NCBI GenBank assembly: GCA_032209605.1 | Contig: JASFXZ010000001.1 | Coordinates: 26,726,619-26,790,618, forward strand | Direction of reading: 5' to 3' | From: Mactromeris polynyma | Taxonomy: Eukaryota > Mollusca > Bivalvia > Venerida > Mactridae | Length of the DNA stretch: 64,000 nt | Shown: piece by piece, positions 22,317 through 34,761 of the stretch | Position numbering within the stretch: the stretch's first letter is position 1 | Layout of the letters: each line of letters starts with the position of its first letter | Made by a program: the position numbers and the translations under genes | The notes under the pieces: generated by a model | What the model was told of the DNA's origin: nothing | What the model saw: only the letters and a program-made list of their open reading frames with translations | Databases searched by the model: none

Positions 22317-22817
22317 ATGTGCATACCTGTCAAGGCTCACGGTTTCGCCGTGAGTCTCACGATTTTGGCAATGAAATCACGGTCTCACGCTGACTATGTA
22401 ATTTCTCACGCATTTCAATTAAAACAAAATTCACGAAAATAAATACTATGTTTTATGAATTAATCGGTAAAAACATTGGTTCGTGTATTAGTTGTGACTG
22501 ACCTAATGTTAGCCACCGGAACCGGTGTTAGTATATAATATACTAACACATAATAATCGTTACCCGGTCTCAATGTAAACATCATGGCGTCGTCTGCTAT
22601 TGCTAGTAACTCGCCTCCAAAAAAGCGTCAAAACTCAAAGAAATATGGTGGTGCGGCCGTATATAAAAGCAAATATGAAACTGTTGTAGAAAACACCCCA
22701 GAACACAACACAGACGATCTAGGAATCAAATATGTTTTGCGGGGGGGCATGCCCCCGAAACACCCTAGAATATTTTCTCACTCTAAGGTACATTTGAGCC
22801 TTGACAGGTATGCATGT
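22317..22817 (+). mobile_element. Non-autonomous TIR DNA transposon, deletion derivative carrying a short N-terminal ORF
   Basis: Inverted ends share a 20-bp core, TGCATACCTGTCAAGGCTCA, at the left (22320-22339) and as its reverse complement at the right (22795-22814). An 83-codon frame (22584-22832) begins MASSAIASNSPPKKRQNSKK and then YGGAAVYKSKYE. From memory this resembles the start of the ZNF862-like/hAT-related transposase proteins common in marine invertebrates, but it stops at the right end without a catalytic domain. Inside are a short stem-loop CTCACGG..CCGTGAG (about 22336-22354) and a perfect GGGGGCATGCCCCC palindrome near 22743. A TATA-like palindrome GTGTTAGTATATAATATAC lies about 60 bp upstream of the ATG and could be the element's own promoter. 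The family assignment is tentative. Confidence 0.55.
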
Positions 22818-24555
22818 GCTAAGCTCATTTGAATTGTTGAGGTGTTGCCGTTTTCGTGGGAAAATACTGTCGTTCATCAGTCTACAAGTTGGTGAATCGG
22901 AAACAGCTAATGAATACCATGACACAGTTGATACATTAATGTACAGACGGTATGTGTAATACAGAATATCTAGGTATCAAAGACTTTTTAAACGTTTTAT
23001 GAAAGTTTTGCATTAAGCAGATGGAATGCTTTTAATATATGTATCCAATCTTTTTCTGTACACAAACGATTGAATTCATTATTTACTCCGTCAAGAAAAG
23101 GAAAATATAACGAATAGAAATATAAAACTATTCAATACCAAGGCACTTGCCGGTTACAGTTTGACCGACTTAATGTTTTCTTATCATTCATGTGTTTAAA
23201 TAATTTGTATTGTATCGAATGTCAAACACATGTGATTGAACTATTAAACTCGAGCATTGAATATCGTTTGAACAACTACGCACATGTTTATTTATAGATC
23301 GACTTTTTATAATCTTTAGGAGAGCTTATGAATAAGTTTAAATAAAACACTTACATACTATCCAACTCGATATATTGTGCCGAAATGGTACATTAGAATG
23401 AACACACAAACCGTCCTGTATCCTTTGAATATTTTGGTTATACCACTACTAAAACTAGATTTCTAAACACGTTTGTCAATTCCATCAATATGTTATGAAA
23501 CACTTATTCTTTAATAGTGATAATGAAAGTCTTGTTAGCGCATGTTTATACATTTATCGATTTTCTACATAGGTCAAGTAAATGTTAGATTACAGTAAAC
23601 GGCAGATGTTTATTGTTAATAGAGTGCAAAATTGTGTTGTTAATTTTGTCTGAGAGTGCCAACGGTACTTATACAAAGTTTAATTAAGGCGTGTACAGTG
23701 TATATGTACTGTTACAACATGTGAATATGATTTTCATTAGTTTAGTGGATAAGGCAGCTGTCAGTTTTTGAAGTGGGCGTTGGAAATCAATATCGTGTAA
23801 ACGTTAAGCAAGGTCAAAAGGATCAAATATAGAAGTAATAAATAACCAATGAAGACTCGAATGTTCACAAATCACGCCCCCGACGTCATTACAGCACATG
23901 GACCGTCGGCGAATATCTTTGAAGTTGCTGCCGAAACTTTGACACATCCTGTGTCGATTATGGGGCAACAAATCGAACCAATTTACGGTTATGGCACATT
24001 ACGACATAAATACTTTCAATTTGAACTAGGAATGTTTAAATTAAGAAGTAATACGTTTATTTAGCGATGATCAAGGATGTCAACGAATAAGAATCAGATC
24101 GTGGATTCAATGCGCCGCCAATATTTGTGTGTGAAACACGCACTGTACAGTGGAGGAAAAGGCTTGTTAATTACATATTTGGGATTTGACTAGACCCATC
24201 TTTTTTTAGAAATACTCGCAAAAACTCGAGTGGCTGAAATTAGAATTTCTTTTTTTTTCAAACCAACCAGCGAGTGCTAAATTTGGTCCCTGTTACAGAA
24301 CATAACTTCAGACGCGAGGGGAGGTAACTACTGCAAAAGGTCTTTGACGGGATCAACACAGCTAAATTTGCACACGAATATCACAAAATGTAAATATACC
24401 ACGCTTTTTAAGAACGATAGTGATAACTGTCAAACTATCTAATGGGAGACAAATAGTGTATATTATGTTTTTTATTAAATCATTTTCTAAACACCCAAGA
24501 ACAAAAATGCACCTATACATCTCATCACATCTATCATTGCTTCTTCTCCAGGTTT
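22818..24555. other. AT-rich stretch, no gene seen
   Basis: About 1.7 kb. The longest frame (23849-24064, 71 codons) has no recognisable motif. The last 200 bp may contain a decayed upstream part of the LINE endonuclease, but it cannot be aligned by eye. Confidence 0.5.
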
Positions 24556-25560
24556 TCATCTGATCATTCTATAATTGAACTAAAACTATATGTTTATAAT
24601 ATACCACATGGCAAAGGTCTTTGGAAGTTTAATAATTCACTGCTGCAGGATATAGACTACCGGAATTGTATAAATGAAAAAAGTGAATAGATAAAAAAAC
24701 AGTATTCAAAATAAAGATTTACAGTTAACTATAGATGATCAATTCTTTCTAGAAACTCTGTAAATGGAAATACGTGGGAAAACAATATCTTATTCTAGTT
24801 ATAAAATTAAATGTAAACACGACAGAGAAAACAGTCAATTAACGAAATTGAAGATTTAGAGAAGAATTTAACAGAAAATAACAAAGAATAATTGAATAAT
24901 TTAAAAAATGAACTAGAACAAATTAGAAAGTAAAAATGAGAGGTTTTGTGATAAGATCTAGAGCTGAATGGATATATAAAGGAGAAAAAACAACAAACTA
25001 CTTTTGTAACCTTGAAAAATATAATTACTCTTCAAAAATAATTCATGTCTTAAAAATAAACAACGGTAAACGTATATATGATCAGTCAGATATATTAAAG
25101 GAAGGCAAAATATTTTATAGCAATTTTTATTCAAAAGATGAACATTCCATTGACATTGATCTAAATCAGTATTTATCTAGTTCAGTTTTCCCTACTTTAA
25201 ATAACAGACAATCAGACTCTTTATAAGGTATCCTCTGACTCTCAGATTTTAGTTTAACATTGAAGAATATGAAAAATGATAAGTCTCCAGGTTCAGACGG
25301 TTTTTCTGCTAACCTTTTTAAGACTTTCTGGAAACAATTAGGACACTTTGTTGTACAATCTATAAATAGAGCTTTCTACAAGGGAGTTGCCCCAAAACAA
25401 GGAACTATAACCTGTATTCCAAAAGAAAACCGAAACCTTTTTTTTAAGGTAACTTTTATTTCAAAGTATTTTTCAAAGCAGTGAAAATAAAATTTTGATC
25501 GTCCAGTCTGCCAAATATAATATCTGAAGTAGGTCGTTGTACTTTCAATGATTTAATTAG
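24556..25560 (+). mobile_element. Degraded L1/Tx1-like LINE (endonuclease end and reverse-transcriptase start)
   Basis: Non-LTR retrotransposon relic. At 24556-24688 the translation reads SDHSIIELKL and later GKGLWKFNNSLLQDIDY, the end of the APE-type endonuclease and the linker typical of L1/Tx1-like elements. Near 24755-24800 follows MEIRGKTISYSSYK. At 24936-25226 there is a frame with RSRAEWIYKGEKTTNYFCNL. At 25260-25484 is KNDKSPGSDGFSANLFKTFW and ITCIPKE, the first conserved reverse-transcriptase blocks. LPNIISE near 25512 is the next block in another frame. Stops and frameshifts separate these pieces, and the catalytic YxDD part is absent, so the copy is dead and truncated. Confidence 0.85.
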
Positions 25561-26114
25561 AAATTTCGATATAATTACATCCCCTATTTCATACACGTCA
25601 TAGTACCAAAAAGTCTCTTTTGCAACTCAACTTTTCCAGTAAAAAAAACCTATCACTAGCCTTGGCAATATAAAGCAAAACAAATGCAAAAGATGAAAAA
25701 GATAACTGGACACTTGTAGCCAATTTTGTTAATCAATTAAATGTATAATAGTCAAGATGCTTATTAAAAGTATAAAGTAGCTGGGAACATAAACTGAATG
25801 CAACTTCTTTACTTTTTGGAGGGGAATATTTATCATCTTTTATGAAAATTTGATATCGTAGTGATACTTTATAACTATGAATATTATACAAATCAACCAT
25901 ATGTTAATGATTTATTTCTGCGTTAGTGTAATATAACCTTATTTGTATCTCTTCAATCATTGAATCTTAGACAAATATATGTAATACAAACCTAAAGTTT
26001 GTTCTTATGCACACTAACTGCTATTTTGTAAAGTATGAAGTGGGATGTGTTTACGAGGAAAATAAAAATATAAGTTTTCATTGATCCGAACAATTTTTAA
26101 ATCAATGGCATAAG
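25561..26114. other. AT-rich stretch, possibly more decayed LINE sequence
   Basis: No conserved reverse-transcriptase motif could be identified after about 25560, although the sequence may still be LINE-derived. No other feature seen. Confidence 0.4.
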
Positions 26115-26394
26115 AATTTCCGTGAACATCCATTAAACCTACACTGGTAATGTATTCGATAAAGCAATGGCATCAACTCGGCAATTTCCGTGAATATGTA
26201 TTAAACCTACACTGGTAATGTATTCGATAAAGCAATGGCATCATCTCGGCAATTTCCGTGAATATGTATTAAACATACACAGGTAATGTATTCGATAAAG
26301 CAATGGCATCATCTCGGCAATTTCCGTGAATATGTATTAAACCTACACTGGTAATGTATTCGATAAAGCAATGGCATCATCTCGGCAATTTCCG
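26115..26394. repeat. Tandem repeat, 68-bp unit, about 4 copies
   Basis: The unit starts AATTTCCGTGAATATGTATT and continues AAACCTACACTGGTAATGTA. Starts at 26115 and 26183 give 68 bp. The first unit differs most (GAACATCCATTAAACC). The fifth unit is cut after AATTTCCGT. A minus-strand frame (26309-26554) that begins here is not supported as a gene. Confidence 0.9.
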
Positions 26395-28723
26395 TACAGT
26401 TCGGAGACAAACCTCGAAGTAACCTGAATGAATATGCTTTGTACTTAAAATCTCGCCGTACGTGAAGCGGTTTTCCTACACTGTTAACTATAAGACATGT
26501 GACCAGGGTAACACAATTCATCATATCTAAATAGGACCACTGACCACCGTACATAGCTTAAATACAGCTGAAAACGACGTAAAGCTGATTCTACTGGAAG
26601 ACACAGATTATGGGACGACTTCTTGTCGGCTATTTGAGCAGGATAAAGATGCCACATTAATAGTATGTGCCATAGTATGGTTTCCCTGATACAATATATG
26701 AGTTTCATTCAAGCAAAGTCACGTGATCTATAAAAACTACCACAAAAAACGACGAGGAAAAAAACCACTAACAACATAAACATAATTTTGAAGATCTATG
26801 ATTTAACGCATGACCGAAACGGAATATGATATTAGAGCTATACCACCGAGTATCTTTATTTCCAAAAATGGAATACTCATGCCTAAAAATAAAAAATGAG
26901 ATGTCAAACAAATCTAAAACAAATCAGTCTTACCAGCTTGACGTAATTATGTACGCGTGGACTTGTTTGCCATGCATTGACAAATACTCATCAATTTTCT
27001 TAAAGTAAATCGTATTTAATGCATGGCTGAGAAGTAGTCACGCCTTAGAGAAAACTGCATATCGACATGACGTCAATCTAAATTAGCCAATACTCGTATC
27101 TCAATACTAACAACAAGACAAAAATACAAAAGATCTAAATAGACTATCCTTTAAATAAACACGCATATCACAGTTTACAAAAACCTTTGCTGTCGAACAA
27201 TGAAAATAATGAATCATAACATAATTGCGAAAATGTTGCAATAAGACAATACCTACGTTAACATTGCGATAGAAATACGGTAACAATACGATAGACAGTA
27301 CTGTCATTGGGGATGTTGTTTATCAGAATTATTGACGCTGACAAGGACAGTACTGTTTACAATGTTACAGTCGAAATATCTCTTTCAAAATACAATGGCA
27401 GTAGTAACAAGATACTATTACTCCGATATTCCGCATATCTTAGCCGCAATGAAATCTATGCGAAGTAGTATCCTGCACTTATTAACCATGCATGCAATTG
27501 TTTTATTTATCGTACGTTTTATACGATATACATGTACATTGTATGTCACATGCCCACATTGACCCAAAGAAGAAACTTGATATTTGTACGAAATGAACGG
27601 TACCGACGCTTCTGTTCAAATACATGAAAGTACAACAAACTGTGTGTGACCTTGACCTTTTAACGAGTTTGCACCTATTGACAGCGGAAGTGAACGATAA
27701 AGTTTCTCAGTATGTCAAGTTAGTGTACGCAGATTATATGGAAAACAAATGCACATTTATCCTTAAAGGTGATTCATACAACTTTGTAACAAAAAAGGAG
27801 AGAAAAAACGTTTCGCCAATGTCTAAATTTATATCTGAAATAATTGCTTATTTGTTTTGCGTATAAGTGGACAGATAATGGTAATGAACAGCTCGAGTGA
27901 ATTTGATGCAAACCACGCAGAAATGACAACATCTGAGTCATTCTTCAGTTAATGATTACGTGCAACTTATCTGGTAAAGGTACAAACATCCGTCATAAGT
28001 ATCTTAAGCCGGAATCAAATATTCTGTAGCTTTGTATTCGCCTTAAATATTATTTGTTCACACATTATATATAAACAAATTGAGAATCAAACAAAAAAAC
28101 AACAGATTTTCAATATATTACCAGAAAGTGTAATCAAAGCGCTGTGAGTGCTGAAAGCCTTGGACTGTTGATAGTTGGATTATGGATTGATTTGTCTGTA
28201 AGCAAATTATCACATTATCTACTGTATTTCTATATCATGTCAGCGGTAATTATTACCATTATTTATCGTGTGCAGACTACACAAGTCGGTGTGTCTTTTG
28301 CACCAGTGATTTGGGTTGATAATAACATCTTTTGTCTTCTAACTAGCTGTCAACACTCACGAAGTACCTATTACAGTATTTAGCAATCAATCATTGACTA
28401 GCGAGTTAGCAATTTGAAGAAACAAACATTATGATAAGCAGTCACACTGTAACCTAAGCTTTTTACATTCACAAGAAAAGCACACAAACATAACCAATGT
28501 GCTACAAAATCTCCAGCTGTTCACGTCAGCTATTCCGCATCAGAAACGTCTTAACGAAAACCGGCACAATTCAGTGTAAAGGACATGAGTGTATAGTTTC
28601 ACATCAACTTGAAATACTGCAATATATCAAGTACGAATATCAATTGAATGTAACGAAATTCAATACTTGAAATCCGAAATTCAATCATATTTCAACCTTA
28701 TGGGCGTCACTGTACGCCTGAAG
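26395..28723. other. AT-rich stretch of about 2.3 kb, no supported gene
   Basis: Several frames of 60-80 codons occur (for example 26826-27008, 27332-27562, 27624-27866), none with a recognisable domain. The frame 28144-28383 contains a hydrophobic stretch LGLLIVGLWIDLS followed by a donor-like CTGTAAGC. It could be an exon, but I see no acceptor and no family resemblance. Confidence 0.4.
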
Positions 28724-31700
28724 CATACCATTCACTGGAACATATTACAATACGTACGATGATATACTACCATACACTGGAACATATTACAATACGGACA
28801 GTGATATACTACCATACACTGGAACATATTACAATACGTACAGTGATATACTACCATACACTGGAACATATTACGACACGTACAGTGATATACTACCATA
28901 CACTGGAACATATTACAATACGTACAGTGATATACTACCATACACTGGAACATATTACAATACGTACAGTGATATACTACCATACACTGGAACATATTAC
29001 GACACGTACAGTGATATACTACCATACACTGGAACATATTACAATACGTACAGTGATATACTACCATACACTGGAACATATTACAATACGTACGATGTTA
29101 TACTACCATACACTGGAACATATTACAATACGTACAATGATATACTACCATACACTGGAACATATTACGACACGTACAGTGATATACTACCATACACTGG
29201 AACATATTACAATACGTACGATGATATACTACCATACACTGGAACATATTACGACACGTACAGTGATATACTACCATACACTGGAACATATTACAATACG
29301 TACAGTGATATACTACCATACACTGGAACATATTACAATACGTACAATGATATACTACCATACACTGGAACATATTACAATACGTACGATGGTATACTAC
29401 CATACACTGGAACATATTACAATACGTACAATGATATACTACCATACACTGGAACATATTACAATACGTACAGTGATATATTACCATACACTGGAACATA
29501 TTACAATACGTACGATGTTATATTACCATACACTGGAACATATTACAATACGTACAATGATATACTACCATACACTGGAACATATTACAATACGTACAAT
29601 GATATACTACCATACACTGGAACATATTAAAATACGTACAGTGATATATTACCATACACTGGAACATATTACAATACGTACGATGATATATAACCATACA
29701 CTGGAACATATTACAATACGTACGATGATATATAACCATACACTGGAACATATTACAATACGTACGATGATATATAACCATACACTGGAACATATTACAA
29801 TACGTACGATGATATATAACCATACACTCGAACATATTACAATACGTACGATGATATATTACCATACACTGGAACATATTACAATACGTACAATGATATA
29901 CTACCATTCACTGGAACATATTACAATACGTACAATGATATACTACCATACACTGGAACATATTACAATACGTACGATGATATACTACCATACACTGGAA
30001 CATATTACAATACGTACGATGATATATAACCATACACTGGAACATATTACAATACGTACGATGTTATACTACCATACACTGGAACATATTACAATACGTA
30101 CAATGATATACTACCATACACTGGAACATATTACAATACGTACGATGATATATTACCATACACTGGAACATATTACAATACGTACGATGATATATAACCA
30201 TACACTGGAACATATTACAATACGTACGATGATATATTACCATACACTGGAACATATTACAATACGCACAATGATATACTACCATACACTGGAACATATT
30301 ACAATACGTACGATGGCATATAACCATACACTGGAACATATTACAATACGTACAATGATATACTACCATACACTGGAACATATTACAATACGTACGATGT
30401 TATACTACCATACACTTGAACATATTACAATACTAAAGTGATATACTACCATACACTGGAACATATTACAATACGTACGATGATATACTACCATACACTG
30501 GAACATATTACAATACGGACAGTGATATACTACCATACACTGGAACATATTACAATACGGACAGTGATATACTACCATACACTGGAACATATTACAATAC
30601 GGACAGTGATATACTACCATACACTGGAACATATTACAATACGTACGATGATATATAACCATACATTAGAACATATTACAATACGGACAGTGATATACTA
30701 CCATACACTGGAACATATTACAATACGTACAATGATATACTACCATACACTGGAACATATTACAATACGTACGATGATATACTACCATACACTGGAACAT
30801 ATTACAATACGTACAATGATATACTACCATACACTGGAACATATTACAATACGTACAATGATATACTACCATACACTGGAACATATTACAATACGTACGA
30901 TGATATATAACCATACACTGGAACATATTACAATACGTACAATGTTATACTACCATACACTGGAACATATTACAATACGTACAATGATATACTACCATAC
31001 ACTGGAACATATTACAATACGTACGATGATATACTACCATACACTGGAACATATTACAATACGTACAATGATATATAACCATACACTGGAACATATTACA
31101 ATACGTACAATGATATACTACCATACACTGGAACATTTTACAATACGTACAATGATATACTACCATACACTGGAACATATTACAATACGTACAGTGATAT
31201 ACTACCATACACTGGAACATATTACGACACGTACAATGATATACTACCATACACTGGAACATATTACAATACGTACAGTGATATACTACCATACACTGGA
31301 ACATATCACAATACGTACAATGATATACTACCATACACTGGAACATATTACAATACGTACGATGATATACTACCATACACTGGAACATATTACAATACGT
31401 ACGATGGTATACTACCATACACTGGAACATATTACAATACGTACAATGATATACTACCATACACTGGAACATATTACAATACGTACAGTGATATACTACC
31501 ATACACTGGAACATATTACGACACGTACAATGATATACTACCATACACTGGAACATATTACAATACGTACAGTGATATACTACCATACACTGGAACATAT
31601 TACAATACGTACGATGATATACTACCATACACTGGAACATATTACAATACGTACAATGATATACTACCATACACTGGAACATATTACAATACGTACGATG

Positions 31701-32626
31701 GTATACTACCATACACTGGAACATATTACAATACGTACAATGATATACTACCATACACTGGAACATATTACAATACGTACGATGATATACTACCATACAC
31801 TGGAACATATTACAATACGTACGATGATATATTACCATACACTGGAACATATTACAATACGTACAATGATATACTACCATACACTGGAACATATTACAAT
31901 ACGTACGATGATATACTACCATACACTGGAACATATTACAATACGTACAATGATATACTACCATACACTGGAACATATTACAATACGTACGATGGTATAC
32001 TACCATACACTGGAACATATTACAATACGTACAATGATATACTACCATACACTGGAACATATTACAATACGTACAATGATATATTACCATACACTGGAAC
32101 ATATCACAATACGTACGATGATATATAACCATACACTGGAACATATTACAATACGTACAATGATATACTACCATACACTGGAACATATTACAATACGTAC
32201 AATGATATACTACCATACACTGGAACATTTCACAATACGTACAATGATATACTACCATACACTGGAACATATTACAATACGTACGATGATATATAACCAT
32301 ACACTGGAACATATTACAATACGTACAATGTTATACTACCATACACTGGAACATATTACAATACGTACAATGATATACTACCATACACTGGAACATATTA
32401 CAATACGTACGATGATATATAACCATACACTGTAACATATTACAATACGTACAATGATATACTACCATACACTGGAACATATTACAATACGTACAATGTT
32501 ATACTACCATACACTGGAACATATTACAATACGTACAATGTTATACTACCATACACTGGAACATATTACAATACGTACAATGATATACTACCATACACTG
32601 GAACATATTACAATACGTACAATGAT
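28724..32626. repeat. Minisatellite, 42-bp unit, about 93 copies, open on both strands
   Basis: The unit is ATGATATACTACCATACACT plus GGAACATATTACAATACGTACA. Starts at 29941 and 29983 give 42 bp. Because 42 is divisible by three, one + frame reads a 14-residue repeat (IYYHTLEHITIRTM) through most of the array (28759-30441 and 30438-32435). The minus strand reads another (MFQCMVVYHCTYCN; longest piece 30945-32312). Substitutions fall on all codon positions in both frames. A 7-unit higher-order repeat (294 bp), marked by the rare ATTACGACACG unit, is seen around 31.2-31.6 kb. I interpret the open frames as a by-product of the period. Confidence 0.95.
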
Positions 32627-32991
32627 CCATATGACGTACATTCGGTCAATGGCAGGTGGACATGTCGATAGTGGGATAAAAAATCGTTTTTAAGGATATA
32701 ATAACAAATCGGGTCTTGTTTTGAAGAAGAATTCAGCCATTGTACGTCACATGATCACTCGCCGAATCGTCGTTGAAACGAGCAATTCGATTGGATAATC
32801 TAATGGATGATGCAATGATTGACCAATCAAAGGCCGCATTTCATTTGAACGTCACGTGATCAATGTGTAAATCAAGGAAGACAATAAACACGATAACAAG
32901 ACAGGGTTAAAACAACTTTGATTATGTCGTGAAAAAGGTCTGTCGGTAGTGATTATAGGGGGTAATCATAGTATGTTTATGTTATTTATAG
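32627..32991. other. Spacer, no gene seen
   Basis: About 360 bp of AT-rich unique DNA to the right of the 42-bp array; nothing recognised. Confidence 0.5.
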
Positions 32992-33405
32992 ATAAATGCC
33001 ACATGTTTAAAAAAATATATACGATTTGTAGACTTTCACTACGAAACCAACGCTACGGAACGCTACATCGCTGCACGACATCGTGAAGGAAAATCAAAAA
33101 AATACTCGTTTCTTGGAAACACGGTTAAATTTCGCGATTTAGAAGATGACATGTTCCATAAAAGTAGATATTTTCTGAAAGGTAATTATTTTCCGCATTT
33201 AACGCGGTATAAACAGCTCGATATCTTATTATTTGGAGCTCTGGTAGGCCTACTTGGAACAGAACGACAACACACAGTTGCTAAATTCTCCGTGATATTC
33301 CCTTTGTATATATATTACAGTTTAGACGAACACAAAGTGAAAGTGAAAGTAGAAATTGTTACAGACCCCTTTGGTTATCGGTTAGTAAAATCAGTATCCG
33401 GTTAA
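32992..33405 (+). CDS. Unrecognised open stretch of 137 codons (possible exon or relic)
   Basis: One + frame stays open from after a TAG at 32989 to the TAA at 33403-33405, which is long for this AT-rich spacer DNA. It contains RFVDFHYETNATERYIAARH, then KKYSFLGNTVKFRDLEDDMF. There is no ATG before 33151, so if coding it is probably an exon or a decayed piece. A TTTGTAG acceptor-like site (exon edge 33032) and an AAAG|GTAATT donor-like site (exon edge 33181) would bound a 150-bp exon in this frame. I do not recognise the family. Chance or a transposon relic are real alternatives. Confidence 0.25.
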   Translation: MNATCLKKYIRFVDFHYETNATERYIAARHREGKSKKYSFLGNTVKFRDLEDDMFHKSRYFLKGNYFPHLTRYKQLDILLFGALVGLLGTERQHTVAKFSVIFPLYIYYSLDEHKVKVKVEIVTDPFGYRLVKSVSG

Positions 33406-33915
33406 TCGTTTATTTTTTAGGAAAACATCTACTTTTCATTTTGGAAAAAATCTCGCAAGATATCCATAGTCACAAATCTCAATATTGTGAAACTGCAGCG
33501 TAAGAGGATAAAACCGATAATCCGTAACTTACAGTTTGAAACATATACGTTTGCTACACATATTTCATGAACATGTTAGACAATTGTCGTTTATGACAGT
33601 CGTAAAACTCGTTTGGGTGCTCGAGAATTTAGGCATATTTAAATAGACAGATAAAGTATATTGTTATTGTACTAAAGTTTGTGTTTTAGCACTGTTGTAT
33701 TCGAACAGAGGGTAACTGTTTGTTAAGTTAAATGTGATTAGGAAGACTTCAATTTATCATATAATAATGATTGAAATAAATAATGATGTTTTCTTAAAAA
33801 TTATTGAATGATTGATATTTCTTTTATCACATATGTTCAGTACTTAGCAGAAATAAAACACTATCCGAACTATATAACGTCAGAATATAGTCATAGTAAA
33901 AATATACACGACAAA
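33406..33915. other. AT-rich spacer, no gene seen
   Basis: No reading frame with recognisable content (33808-33990 is a short unsupported frame). Confidence 0.5.
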
Positions 33916-34018
33916 ATACGAAACCGGAAACGAATGTCATGTTCGGTTAACCGGTTAACCGTTTGGAAGCTTACACAGTTCACCGGTTAGCAAAATAACC
34001 GAACATCGACATCCCTAA
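33916..34018. mobile_element. Possible terminal fragment of a hAT-like transposon
   Basis: GGTTAACCGGTTAACCG (about 33946) is followed by ACCGGTTAGCAAAATAACCG and ends in CATCGACATCCCTA. Read on the minus strand it begins TAGGGATGTCGATGTTCGG. This resembles, from memory, hAT-type ends that begin TAGGGATG followed by short palindromic cores. No opposite end or 8-bp target duplication was located, so it is only a candidate fragment. Confidence 0.3.
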
Positions 34019-34029
34019 TATTCACAATT

Positions 34030-34398
34030 CAATGACAACACTAGAAACATATTAAAACACGTATCACGATATATTACAATACAGTGGAAACATATTAAAA
34101 CACGTACCACGATATATTACAATACAGTGGAAACATATTAAAACACGTACCACGATATATTACAATACAGTGGAAACATATTTAAACACGTACCACGATA
34201 TATTACAATACACTAGAAACATATTAAAACACGTACCACGATATATTACAATACGTACCATAATATTTATCAATACAATGACAACATGTCACAATATGTA
34301 CCACGATATATTACGATACACTGGAAACATATTAAAACACGTACCACGATACATTACAATACAGTGGCAACATATTGCAATACGTGCCACGATATATT
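34030..34398. repeat. Minisatellite, 43-bp unit, about 8.6 diverged copies, related to the 42-bp array
   Basis: The unit is ACAGTGGAAACATATTAAAA plus CACGTACCACGATATATTACAAT. Starts at 34081 and 34124 give 43 bp. Aligned with the 42-bp unit at 28724-32626, the same order of motifs is seen (GGAA-CATATTA-AA-ACGTACnA-GATATA-TACnATACA), so the two arrays share an ancestor. Copies here are more divergent, with several truncated or altered units near 34250-34330. Confidence 0.88.
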
Positions 34399-34761
34399 GG
34401 TTAATTAACCGAAGCTATTTATGTATTCTTTTCTGACTTTTTAAATTTTCAGTTTTTATTAAACTCCAAAGTTATGCATTACACAAAGTAAACATAAGCT
34501 GTCATAAAACACTCGCCAGTCTCATTTCATTATCTAGTCAGTTAAGATAAACAAAACAGCTATCAATCTTATTTATTTTTTTACAAGTATTTTTTTTGTA
34601 GTTTAAAACGAGAGTTTCATGACTTAAAAGTAATAAGCTAAAAGCTTAACAGTCATCAATCTAATTTTTGACAAATATGCGATGTTCATGACTAGATAAT
34701 TTATTCTTTGTAGAGTTTGCAGCTAATAAGTTTCTTGAAGAAAGCAGACATATGTATAAAC
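34399..34761. other. Spacer, no gene seen
   Basis: About 360 bp of AT-rich unique sequence between two arrays; no recognised feature. Confidence 0.5.

Noticed and set aside
28759..32435. Very long + strand frames (560 and 665 codons) as a repetitive structural protein
   Set aside because: They coincide exactly with a 42-bp tandem array whose period is a multiple of three. The opposite strand is equally open, substitutions hit all codon positions, and no promoter, splice or signal context is visible.
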